NCBI GenBank assembly: GCA_934636325.1
Contig: CAKUAK010000067.1
Location: 1-16,988, forward strand
DNA length: 16,988 bases
Direction of reading: 5' to 3'
From: an uncultured Eubacteriales bacterium
GTDB taxonomy: Bacteria > Bacillota > Clostridia > Oscillospirales > Butyricicoccaceae
In this document: in pieces, positions 7,284 through 13,039 of the stretch
Position numbering within the stretch: position 1 is the first letter of the stretch
Layout of the letters: each line of letters starts with the position of its first letter
The notes under the pieces: generated by a model
What the model was told of the DNA's origin: nothing
Databases searched by the model: none
The model's input: the letters and a program-made list of their open reading frames with translations, nothing else
Program-made: the position numbers and the translations under genes

Positions 7284-7371
7284 CGGGAAATAAAAAGCCT
7301 CCTCCCGTGAGCATTTCCTCAGAAATGCCGCGAAGCCAAACTATCTAAGGGAATCCAGCGAAGCGCTTCCC
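7284..7371. repeat. intergenic hairpin cluster
   Basis: Two clear hairpins with no gene: GCATTTC/GAAATGC (7311-7328) around a CTCA tetraloop, and a GGGAA...TTCCC hairpin with inner GCG/CGC pairs (7349-7371). Outside them CGGGA (7284-7288) can pair with TCCCG (7303-7307) across a stretch containing AAAAAGCCTCC. Dense short inverted repeats of this type are common as dispersed intergenic elements in Clostridia; whether this one recurs in the genome cannot be seen from one copy. Confidence 0.4.
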
Positions 7372-7384
7372 TGACAGTATATTT

Positions 7385-7413
7385 CGCCCCCACGGGCTTT
7401 GCCCGTGGGGGCG
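7385..7413. terminator. strong GC hairpin just after the HtrA gene
   Basis: A perfect 13-bp GC-rich stem (7385-7397 with 7401-7413) and a 3-base loop, seven bases past the htrA-like stop. On the minus strand it is not followed by a U-tract, so it may act as a 3'-end stabiliser or inefficient terminator rather than a classical one. Confidence 0.55.
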
Positions 7414-7419
7414 TTGTTA

Positions 7420-8640
7420 TTATGCCGCCGTACCGGCTGTAAGCGTTATGGTAAGGTCGAGCCTGCTGCCGTCGCGCTCGACGGTAACTGTGACCGTGTC
7501 ACCGATAGAGCACTTGTTCTTCTGGAAGTTGAGCTCGTCGGAGGTCGAGACCTCGACGCCGTTGAAGGCGACGATCTTATCGCCGACCTTTATGCCGCCC
7601 AGCTCGGCCGGGCTGCCTGCCGTGACGTCGGTGACCGTGATACCGGCCTCATAGCCATAATAGTATGCCTGATCCTCGGTGATGCTCTGGACGGTTATGC
7701 CGAGCATCGGGCGGTTGGCAACATATCCGTATTGGATAAGGTCGTTGGCTATATCAAGGGCCTTGTCGATAGGAATGGCGAAGCCGATGCCCTCGACGTC
7801 ATCGCGGGAGACCTTGGCGTTGACAACGCCGACCACCTGTCCGCGGCTGTTGAGCAGCGGGCCGCCCGAATTGCCGGGGTTGACGGCGGCGTCGATCTGG
7901 ATAAGAGACATCATGTACTGGTCGATCTGGACTTCACGTTCTGTCGAGGAGACATAGCCAACTGTCATGGTATCCGCAAAGGTCAAGCCGAGGGGGTTGC
8001 CGATGACGATGGCTGTATCGCCGACGACAAGCTCGGAGGATTTGCCGAACTCGGCGGCGTCAAGGCCGGTCGCCGCTATCTTAAGGACCGCGATATCGGT
8101 CTGGGCTTCGCTGCCGACAACTGTGGCGGGATATTCGTCGCCGCCGCTCAGGCGGACGGTTATTTCGGAAGCGCCGTCTATGACGTGGTTATTTGTGATG
8201 ATATATCCGTCGGACTGCATTATGATGCCGGTGCCTGTGCTGGTCGATACGCCGAAGCGGCTCTGGCTCTGGGCCGTGATGGCAACTACCCACGGAGAAG
8301 CCTTGACAAAGACCTCCTGGGGGGTCAGCGCGCCTTCTTCTTTGGCGAGGGTATAGATTATCTTCTCGCCGCCGTCGACCGGCTTTGTCGCTCCGCCTCC
8401 GCCGTTCTGCCCGGTATACCAGACATAGCCGCTTATCGAGGCGACCGATACGCCGGCCACGAGGCAGACCGCAAGGACAAGGGCCAGGATGACCTTTCCG
8501 GGGCTGCGGCGTTTATTGCCGTGTCCCCCGTGCCCGCCGTCGGGCGTGCCGCCCGATATCGTCGTATATTTCGTATCGACGGCATCCATATAAAGATCGT
8601 CGTTATATCCGCCGTCGTTATTGTTCCTATATTCACTCAT
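7420..8640 (-). CDS. HtrA/DegP-like trypsin-type serine protease with PDZ domain
   Basis: This is a membrane-anchored quality-control protease, 406 residues. A cytoplasmic, Asn/Gly-rich tail (1-47) precedes one transmembrane helix (about 49-75), then a Gly-rich linker and the trypsin-like domain (about 105-285) facing outward. The catalytic triad is His152 (TNNHVID), Asp182 (TDIAVLKI) and Ser258 (GNSGGPL). A single PDZ domain occupies about 300-398, with the PAELGGIKVGDKIVAFNG segment. This is the layout of HtrA/YkdA/YvtA proteins of Firmicutes, which degrade misfolded exported proteins. AAGGAGG stands eight bases before ATG. It is transcribed alone, from a promoter at 8671-8698. No CssRS-type two-component genes are in the window. 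Confidence 0.95.
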   Translation of the reverse strand: MSEYRNNNDGGYNDDLYMDAVDTKYTTISGGTPDGGHGGHGNKRRSPGKVILALVLAVCLVAGVSVASISGYVWYTGQNGGGGATKPVDGGEKIIYTLAKEEGALTPQEVFVKASPWVVAITAQSQSRFGVSTSTGTGIIMQSDGYIITNNHVIDGASEITVRLSGGDEYPATVVGSEAQTDIAVLKIAATGLDAAEFGKSSELVVGDTAIVIGNPLGLTFADTMTVGYVSSTEREVQIDQYMMSLIQIDAAVNPGNSGGPLLNSRGQVVGVVNAKVSRDDVEGIGFAIPIDKALDIANDLIQYGYVANRPMLGITVQSITEDQAYYYGYEAGITVTDVTAGSPAELGGIKVGDKIVAFNGVEVSTSDELNFQKNKCSIGDTVTVTVERDGSRLDLTITLTAGTAA

Positions 8641-8670
8641 GTCTGATTCCTCCTTATCGTTTATGGCCCT

Positions 8671-8698
8671 ATTGTAATCCCTAATTATGAAAAAACAA
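8671..8698 (-). promoter_or_regulatory. candidate promoter of the HtrA gene
   Basis: Minus-strand TTGTTT (8693-8698), 16-bp spacer, TACAAT (8671-8676), about 30 bp before the ATG. Reasonable matches to a sigma-A promoter. Confidence 0.5.
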
Positions 8699-8747
8699 GA
8701 TGTCTTTTGTGAGCAAATTGTTAAAAGCCGCAGCCGTCAGATATATC

Positions 8748-8775
8748 TTGATTTTATGCCGCCGGTGTATATAAT
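8748..8775 (+). promoter_or_regulatory. candidate promoter of the membrane protein gene at 8844
   Basis: TTGATT (8748-8753), 16-bp spacer, perfect TATAAT (8770-8775). A second TATAAT at 8786-8791 lacks a good -35. The leader would be about 60 bases. Confidence 0.5.
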
Positions 8776-8831
8776 ATATAGAGAGTATAATAAAGGGCGG
8801 CGAGCCTTGCGCATACGCCGACATTTGGGAC

Positions 8832-8836
8832 AGGAG
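8832..8836 (+). promoter_or_regulatory. ribosome binding site deciding the start at 8844
   Basis: AGGAG ends one base before the in-frame ATG at 8838 but seven bases before the ATG at 8844, so the second ATG is the likely start. Confidence 0.7.
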
Positions 8837-8843
8837 AATGATT

Positions 8844-9377
8844 ATGGCAGCTAAAGTTGAAGCCGGAGGGTCGAAAAAGGCTCGCGTCGCTGCGGTCATA
8901 GCCGCGGCCGTCATCCTGATCGCCATTGCGGTCATTATCGGTATAAACATGTTCGGAAGCCAGCGTACCCCCAAAAGTACCCTCGAGGGATATTTCAACG
9001 CGCTTTACTGCGAGACCATGATAAAGCATATGACCCCATATCTTGTCGACGACATACAGCAGATATGCTATGACGATTTCACCTTCTACGGCCAGTCGGT
9101 CGGCATCCTCAGGGCCTATCAGGAAGAGAAGGCAGAGATCGTGGGGCCGGATTTCACTCTGTCGGTCAGGATAGACAATGAAGAGACCGGCAGCTCGGCC
9201 GCACTGTCGTCGGCCGCAAAATCCTATGGCGCGTCGGCGCTGATGGATGTCAGCTTTACCGTCACCTTCGAGGGCGAGCAGGGCACGGCCGATTTCACCG
9301 GCATCGCCCGCCTTGTCAAGGTATCGGGCAAATGGTATCTGACCGAATATAATCTTCCCCTCGAAAGGGTCGAATAA
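8844..9377 (+). CDS. single-pass membrane protein, possible extracytoplasmic NTF2-like domain
   Basis: A 177-residue protein with a short basic cytoplasmic start, one transmembrane helix (about 14-38, very rich in Ala/Ile/Val) and an outward-facing domain of about 135 residues. The domain begins with a helical segment (STLEGYFNALYCETMIKHM) and ends in beta strands and a GKWYLTEYNL motif, a pattern common in NTF2-like or DUF4878-type extracellular domains. No lipobox, so it stays anchored by the helix. I do not recognise a specific family. It diverges from the HtrA gene, sharing about 200 bp of upstream DNA, which may mean linked envelope-stress control but does not prove it. The terminator follows at 9383-9411. 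Confidence 0.75.
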   Translation: MAAKVEAGGSKKARVAAVIAAAVILIAIAVIIGINMFGSQRTPKSTLEGYFNALYCETMIKHMTPYLVDDIQQICYDDFTFYGQSVGILRAYQEEKAEIVGPDFTLSVRIDNEETGSSAALSSAAKSYGASALMDVSFTVTFEGEQGTADFTGIARLVKVSGKWYLTEYNLPLERVE

Positions 9378-9382
9378 ACATG

Positions 9383-9411
9383 AAAAAGCCTGCCCCATCG
9401 GCAGGCTTTTT
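9383..9411. terminator. bidirectional terminator
   Basis: 12-bp stem (9383-9394 with 9400-9411), 5-base loop, flanked by A and T runs. It serves the gene ending at 9377 (plus) and the one ending at 9420 (minus). Confidence 0.9.
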
Positions 9412-9419
9412 TGATGCCG

Positions 9420-9725
9420 TTATATCTTGAAATATCCCTGACCGCAGAGCAGCGAGAAGCAGAGGTTGACCTCGTCGTCGGTAAAGAGGGATGCATAGCG
9501 TCCCTCGACGGCAAGGGCCTCGGGCGTCAGTTCGGGATGACCGGCGGCGCAGAGGGGATCAAAGATATCCGATGGCCGCCCGCGGGAGAATGGACCCCTG
9601 AGGGTCTGGACCCCGCCGCGGCTCACGATATCCCTGATGATGCGGGCGCAGCGGCAGTTATAAAGGCTTTCGGCCCTCCGGCAGCGCTCAAGCAGCTCTT
9701 TTGTGAATCGGTCGGAAAGCTCCAT
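9420..9725 (-). CDS. small hypothetical protein
   Basis: A 101-residue protein of unknown family. It has a charged helical start (SDRFTKELLERCRRAESLYNC) and no signal peptide or membrane segment. The middle is Arg/Gly-rich and the end hydrophobic. Support for being real: AGGAG ten bases before ATG, a good promoter at 9749-9777, and a terminator immediately downstream. The opposite-strand frame in the same place has no comparable signals. It diverges from the alpha/beta hydrolase gene, and its promoter carries an inverted repeat over the -10 box. No function is proposed. Confidence 0.65.
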   Translation of the reverse strand: MELSDRFTKELLERCRRAESLYNCRCARIIRDIVSRGGVQTLRGPFSRGRPSDIFDPLCAAGHPELTPEALAVEGRYASLFTDDEVNLCFSLLCGQGYFKI

Positions 9726-9743
9726 TGTATATCAGCTCCTTTT

Positions 9744-9760
9744 GGATGATTATATCATCC
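9744..9760. promoter_or_regulatory. operator-like inverted repeat over a -10 box
   Basis: A perfect inverted repeat, GGATGAT (9744-9750), 3-bp centre, ATCATCC (9754-9760). It covers the minus-strand TATAAT exactly, the placement expected of a repressor site. The binding protein is unknown. Confidence 0.45.
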
Positions 9761-9777
9761 GGCGGGCCGGGCGGCAA
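9749..9777 (-). promoter_or_regulatory. promoter of the 101-residue protein gene
   Basis: Minus-strand TTGCCG (9772-9777), 17-bp spacer, perfect TATAAT (9749-9754), about 24 bp before the ATG. Confidence 0.6.
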
Positions 9778-9782
9778 GGCGC

Positions 9783-9811
9783 TTGCCGCCGCGGGCGGGA
9801 TATGGTATCGT
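9783..9811 (+). promoter_or_regulatory. candidate promoter of the alpha/beta hydrolase gene
   Basis: TTGCCG (9783-9788), 17-bp spacer, TATCGT (9806-9811). Its -35 mirrors the minus-strand -35 within a perfect 9-bp-arm inverted repeat (9770-9778 and 9782-9790). Confidence 0.4.
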
Positions 9812-9821
9812 AATATAAAAA

Positions 9822-9836
9822 GGCCGCGAAGCGGCC
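9822..9836 (+). promoter_or_regulatory. leader hairpin abutting the hydrolase ribosome site
   Basis: GGCCGC (9822-9827), loop GAA, GCGGCC (9831-9836), followed at once by GGGAGG. Such a hairpin directly before the ribosome site may tune translation or be neutral. Confidence 0.4.
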
Positions 9837-9847
9837 GGGAGGAACAT

Positions 9848-10609
9848 ATGAGAAAAACCGAAATACCCTCGCCCGGCGGATATATGATCTCGCTGGACGC
9901 AGATATAAGAGGCGGAGAAAAGCTGGCCTGCATCATATCCCATGGCTTTGCCAGCAGCCGCAAAAGCACGACGGCGCAGATGATGATGGCCCACTGCCGC
10001 TCGATGGGCATGGCCTCGGTGGCCTTCGACTGGGTCTGCCACGGCGAGAGCCGCGCCCATTACAGCCGCCTTACCGTCGACGCCTGCCTCGACGACCTTG
10101 TCGCCGTCGAGCGCTGGATAAGCCTTCAGCTGCCCGACGCCGAGATCGTATATTTCGGTTCGAGCTTCGGGGCCTATCTCGATATTTGCCATATATGCTC
10201 GGGCCGCAGCCTCGGCCGCCGCGCTTTTCTGCGCAGCGCCGCCGTCGATATGGATGTCAGCTTCGGCGTAAAGACGCCGGAGGTCATGGCCGGTTTAGCG
10301 CGAGACGGATATTATAAATACGATCCCGGCTTCGGCGACGGCCTTAAGCTCTGCGAGAGCTTTTTCGACAGCCTTGCGGCAAGGAGCGCCTTCAACGCCG
10401 ATCTGCCCGGTGACGCGCGGCTTTTCATGGTCCACGGCACCTGCGACGAGGAGGTCTCGCCGAGATCGGCAAGGCGGTATGCCTATGAAAAGGGCGTGCC
10501 CCTCGTGCTCGTCCCCGGTGCGGGACACGGCATCGAGACGCCCGAGGGCCTGCGGGATATCAAGGCCTTCACAAGGGCCTTTTATCTCGCGCCGCAGGAA
10601 GAGATATAA
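9848..10609 (+). CDS. alpha/beta hydrolase
   Basis: A 253-residue serine hydrolase of the alpha/beta fold, cytoplasmic by the absence of a signal peptide. The oxyanion-hole HG motif is at 32-33 (SHGFASSRKS), the nucleophile elbow GSSFG at 104-108 (Ser106), the acid Asp200 in HGTCDEEVSP, and the catalytic His227 in GAGHGIE. The HGFASSRKS and DWVCHGES segments resemble the feruloyl-esterase/acyl-peptidase-like hydrolases, but the substrate cannot be assigned. GGAGG is five bases before the ATG at 9848; an earlier ATG at 9725 would only add low-complexity leader sequence overlapping the divergent promoters. Monocistronic, ending at the terminator 10628-10657. Confidence 0.9.
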   Translation: MRKTEIPSPGGYMISLDADIRGGEKLACIISHGFASSRKSTTAQMMMAHCRSMGMASVAFDWVCHGESRAHYSRLTVDACLDDLVAVERWISLQLPDAEIVYFGSSFGAYLDICHICSGRSLGRRAFLRSAAVDMDVSFGVKTPEVMAGLARDGYYKYDPGFGDGLKLCESFFDSLAARSAFNADLPGDARLFMVHGTCDEEVSPRSARRYAYEKGVPLVLVPGAGHGIETPEGLRDIKAFTRAFYLAPQEEI

Positions 10610-10627
10610 AAACAGCATGTATTTCAA

Positions 10628-10657
10628 AAAAGCTCCCCGGATATCCGGGGAGCTTTT
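10628..10657. terminator. bidirectional terminator between convergent genes
   Basis: A perfect 30-bp palindrome: four A's, GCTCCCCGG, ATAT at the centre, then the mirror image and four T's. It serves the hydrolase (plus) and the DMT exporter (minus). Confidence 0.9.
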
Positions 10658-10675
10658 GATGTATCGTATTTATCG

Positions 10676-11611
10676 TTATTCGTCCTCTCCGAGGATGGCG
10701 TCGACGGCTTCCTCGGCCGCCTTCTTCTTTGATTCGGCCAGCTCGGCGCGCTGATAGAGCAGCAGACCGGCGATCATGAATGCCGCGCCGACAAAGACGA
10801 TCGGCCTGGGCACCTGATCGAGCAGGAAGTATGCCGAGACCGCCGTGCAGAAGGGCCCGGCCAGAGACATGACCGATACTGTGACCGACTTTATGTATTT
10901 GAGCGACCAGATGTTGAGCGAATGGCCCATCAGCGTGCATATGAGGCTGACGCCCAGCAGAGGGAGAATGGCCTCTTTGGGAATAGCAAAGCTTGCGCCG
11001 CGGGAGAATGCATATATGCCCGACATGATTCCAGCGGCAAAATAGGACATTCCCATCATGGGGATAAGCTCAAGCGACTGACGGACGACACGGCCGAAGA
11101 TATTGTTAAGCGAGTTGCAGCAGCAGCATATCACTATGATGACAAGGGCGATCGGGCTGCCCAGCGACGAGATGTTGTCTATTCCGATTATCGACACACC
11201 GATAAGACAAACGCCGATGCCGCCCAGCGAGCGCAGAGAGGTCTTTTCCTTAAAGAGCAGGTAAAGGAATATGACGACAAATACCGGCTGCATGTTGGAA
11301 AGTGTGGTCATCGTGAAGGCAGGCGCACCCAGGCGGAGGCCCTCGGCCCACAGGACAAAGCCGCCGACCTTTGTCACACAGTAGACGGCAAAAAGCCTCC
11401 AGATGCGGGGCGACAGGCTCTTGACATTTTCGCGGTAGGACTTTTTCGAAAAGCCCAGCGGCAGCATGATGGCCGATACGATTATCAGCCTGTAGAACGT
11501 GACGACCGACGAATCCATGCCGGTCTTGAGTATCATAGACAGGAATGTCGAGATAAACGAGTTGATAACGACGGCCAAAATCGCGCCGGCATAGGCCTTT
11601 TTGACCGCCAT
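10676..11611 (-). CDS. DMT superfamily (EamA) transporter
   Basis: A polytopic membrane protein of 311 residues with about ten transmembrane helices in two EamA repeats (about 8-143 and 152-288), the standard layout of drug/metabolite exporters of the RhaT/YdcZ/EamA group. The conserved segment near ALGLRLGAPAFTMTTLSNMQPVFV (helices 3-4, here GLRLGAPAFTMTTL) is typical, as is the second-repeat SLKYIKSVTVSVMSLAGP. A charged cytoplasmic tail follows from about 289. Start choice: ATG at 11611 has GGAGG eight bases upstream; an earlier in-frame ATG at 11626 lies just before that site and has only AAGGGG. Substrate unknown; amino acids, nucleosides or drugs are all known in the family. Own promoter at 11673-11701. 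Confidence 0.9.
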   Translation of the reverse strand: MAVKKAYAGAILAVVINSFISTFLSMILKTGMDSSVVTFYRLIIVSAIMLPLGFSKKSYRENVKSLSPRIWRLFAVYCVTKVGGFVLWAEGLRLGAPAFTMTTLSNMQPVFVVIFLYLLFKEKTSLRSLGGIGVCLIGVSIIGIDNISSLGSPIALVIIVICCCCNSLNNIFGRVVRQSLELIPMMGMSYFAAGIMSGIYAFSRGASFAIPKEAILPLLGVSLICTLMGHSLNIWSLKYIKSVTVSVMSLAGPFCTAVSAYFLLDQVPRPIVFVGAAFMIAGLLLYQRAELAESKKKAAEEAVDAILGEDE

Positions 11612-11619
11612 CTTGTTTT

Positions 11620-11624
11620 CCTCC
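11620..11624 (-). promoter_or_regulatory. ribosome binding site deciding the DMT transporter start
   Basis: Minus-strand GGAGG, eight bases before ATG 11611. It overlaps the first codons of the longer reading frame starting at 11626, which argues for the shorter protein. Confidence 0.6.
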
Positions 11625-11672
11625 ATTGTTTTTCCCCTTTTCAGTTATCTGCAATTTTTGTGCATCGTTATG

Positions 11673-11701
11673 ATTATACATCGGGTTGTTAGAAAATGCA
11701 A
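11673..11701 (-). promoter_or_regulatory. promoter of the DMT transporter gene
   Basis: Minus-strand TTGCAT (11696-11701), 17-bp spacer, perfect TATAAT (11673-11678), about 62 bp before the start codon. Confidence 0.65.
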
Positions 11702-11738
11702 ATGCCATGTAAAAAGAGAGAAAAACTAAAATTAAAAA

Positions 11739-12713
11739 TTATTCATATATTTCGAGGCATCCGCGCAGGTGATTTTTGAATCGCTCGCGGACGTCGTCGG
11801 GGGACAATATCTGCACCTTTCCGCCGAGGCCGACGAGCCATGCCATGAACTGCGGGCTGACGATGACCTCTACATTTACCGTGAAATGATCGTCGCCGAA
11901 GGGGGCGAAGGTGACGTTTTTGCCGAAGCGGTCGATGGCCACCCCGGCCAGCTCATTTGCGAACTTGAGCCGCACATTCCGCACCTCTCCGCCGTACATG
12001 CCGAAGAGCCAGCTTGTGTACCGAGCCTGATCGACCGAGGCCGGAAGCGCGGGCAGGTCCGATATGACGATATCGCTCATCTTATCGACCCTGAAATGGC
12101 GCAGCTGGCCGTCGTCGGTGCGTATCGACACAAGGTAATAGTTCTCGTCGTCCCAGACAAGGAACTCGGGGCTGACATGGTATCTCTGCCCGTTGTTGCG
12201 GAATACCTGATTCTTGTCGCGGTCGTATTCAAAATATTTGAAGGATATGCATTTTTGCCCTTCGATGGCCTCGGAAAGGGCGTCGACGTTATAAAAAACG
12301 CTTTCGTTCATCGTCTTTACCCTGTTTTGGACAACGACCTGACGCTGGAGCCTGCGGCCCTGATGAACGCTGGCAAGGCCCTCGATCTTGCTTATCAGCT
12401 TGAGGGTCTTGTCGGTCGTGATAAAGCGGGACGACTGTATGGCGTCGACCAGCAGCTTTATCTCGGGCAGCTCGAAATCGCGGGAGGCGGCATAATATCC
12501 GGCGGCCCGTCCCTTGACCTTTATTATGTCGAGCCCATAGTTCTGAAGAGCCTCGATATCGCTGTAAAGGCTCTTGCGCTCGGCCTGTATGCCGCAGCTG
12601 CCGAGGTGCTCTATCATATCGCTGATCGTAAGGGGGTGCTCCTCGTCGCTGCTGCGCAGAAGATAGTCTTTAAGATAGAGCAGCTTGAGCTTCTGATTTG
12701 CCGATCTTGCCAT
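11739..12713 (-). CDS. WYL-domain transcriptional regulator (HTH + WYL + WCX)
   Basis: A 324-residue regulator. A DeoR-type winged helix (about 8-65, with RKSLYSDIEALQNYGLDI as the recognition region) is followed by a helical linker, the WYL domain (about 138-215, with the PEFLVWDDENYYLVSIR core) and a C-terminal WCX region (about 235-322). WYL domains are thought to sense nucleic-acid or nucleotide ligands, and these regulators often act on neighbouring or defence/DNA-repair genes; no such targets adjoin it here. Start: the ATG at 12713 has GGGAGGG six bases upstream, while the ATG at 12719 touches that site. The longer upstream reading frame runs through the promoter and is not coding. The nested palindrome at 12832-12874 is a possible binding site. 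Confidence 0.9.
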   Translation of the reverse strand: MARSANQKLKLLYLKDYLLRSSDEEHPLTISDMIEHLGSCGIQAERKSLYSDIEALQNYGLDIIKVKGRAAGYYAASRDFELPEIKLLVDAIQSSRFITTDKTLKLISKIEGLASVHQGRRLQRQVVVQNRVKTMNESVFYNVDALSEAIEGQKCISFKYFEYDRDKNQVFRNNGQRYHVSPEFLVWDDENYYLVSIRTDDGQLRHFRVDKMSDIVISDLPALPASVDQARYTSWLFGMYGGEVRNVRLKFANELAGVAIDRFGKNVTFAPFGDDHFTVNVEVIVSPQFMAWLVGLGGKVQILSPDDVRERFKNHLRGCLEIYE

Positions 12714-12719
12714 ATCCAT

Positions 12720-12726
12720 CCCTCCC
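12720..12726 (-). promoter_or_regulatory. ribosome binding site deciding the WYL regulator start
   Basis: Minus-strand GGGAGGG, six bases before ATG 12713 and immediately against the alternative ATG at 12719. Confidence 0.7.
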
Positions 12727-12732
12727 GGGATA

Positions 12733-12761
12733 ATTATACCGAAAAAGCCGGATCGCGTGAA
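12733..12761 (-). promoter_or_regulatory. promoter of the WYL regulator gene
   Basis: Minus-strand TTCACG (12756-12761), 17-bp spacer, perfect TATAAT (12733-12738). The leader would be very short, about a dozen bases. Confidence 0.5.
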
Positions 12762-12831
12762 CAAGGCCGGAGCATTTTTTATGTTTGGAGCAGAAGAATT
12801 GTGAAATATTACAAAAATATTATACAATTTT

Positions 12832-12874
12832 GGCATTATGACGATTTTACAATGCATAAATTATGCATGATGCC
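12832..12874. repeat. nested inverted repeats between WYL and fluoride promoters
   Basis: The core is a perfect inverted repeat, ATGCATAA (12852-12859), central A, TTATGCAT (12861-12868). Around it GGCATTATG (12832-12840) mirrors CATGATGCC (12866-12874) with one mismatch. It sits 16 bp before the -35 of the fluoride-switch promoter and about 70 bp before the regulator's promoter, in AT-rich DNA. A protein binding site is likely; which protein is unknown. Confidence 0.5.
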
Positions 12875-12890
12875 CAAGAAAAAATATCGG

Positions 12891-12919
12891 TTGACAATAC
12901 ATCTTTTCGGCGTTAGAAT
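12891..12919 (+). promoter_or_regulatory. sigma-A promoter of the fluoride-riboswitch unit
   Basis: Consensus TTGACA (12891-12896), 17-bp spacer, TAGAAT (12914-12919). Transcription would begin at about 12926, exactly at the riboswitch aptamer. Confidence 0.8.
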
Positions 12920-12922
12920 ACG

Positions 12923-12982
12923 GCATGGGAATGAAGTTCTCCCTTGGGAAACCTAAACCGCCATAATGGGCTGATGACTTCT
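12923..12982 (+). promoter_or_regulatory. fluoride riboswitch aptamer (crcB motif)
   Basis: The conserved elements are in order: a 5' hairpin beginning GGGAATGAAGTTCTCCC, an AAACCGCC segment (12956-12962 region) and GGGCTGATGACTTCTG. The GAAGT in the 5' hairpin can pair with ACTTC near 12977-12981, the pseudoknot that is the hallmark of this class, as in the Thermotoga example with GCGAUGAGGCC and GGGCUGAUGGCCUC. Fluoride binding stabilises this fold and prevents the terminator at 12969-13017, because the GGCTGATG stretch is used by both. Expected effect: fluoride turns the antiporter gene on. Confidence 0.9.
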
Positions 12983-13017
12983 GTGATTATTTATCGCAGG
13001 AGGGCGTCGGCCTTTTT
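12969..13017 (+). terminator. riboswitch-controlled transcription terminator
   Basis: GGCTGATG (12969-12976) pairs with CGTCGGCC (13005-13012), and TTCTGTGAT (12979-12987) with ATCGCAGGA (12993-13001), allowing G-U pairs; five T's follow (13013-13017). Its 5' arm overlaps the aptamer, giving the mutually exclusive structures needed for switching. Confidence 0.85.
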
Positions 13018-13039
13018 GCGTATAAGGGAGGAAAAAAAC

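Noticed and set aside
7284..7371. Cobalamin, SAM, c-di-GMP or similar riboswitch
   Set aside because: None of the conserved core sequences of these classes could be found on either strand.
7140..7413. 6S RNA in the 7.1-7.4 kb gap
   Set aside because: I could not build the long rod with a central bubble on either strand; the stems found are separate short hairpins.
7399..8646. 415-codon plus-strand frame opposite the HtrA gene
   Set aside because: The minus strand has the full catalytic triad, PDZ domain and ribosome site; the plus frame starts inside a hairpin and resembles no protein.
12714..12857. N-terminal extension of the WYL regulator to 12857
   Set aside because: It would run through the regulator's own TATAAT promoter and ribosome site; the winged helix starts right after ATG 12713.
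12944..13039. N-terminal extension of the antiporter from 12944
   Set aside because: This stretch is the fluoride aptamer and terminator; the ATG at 13040 has AAGGGAGG at good spacing.
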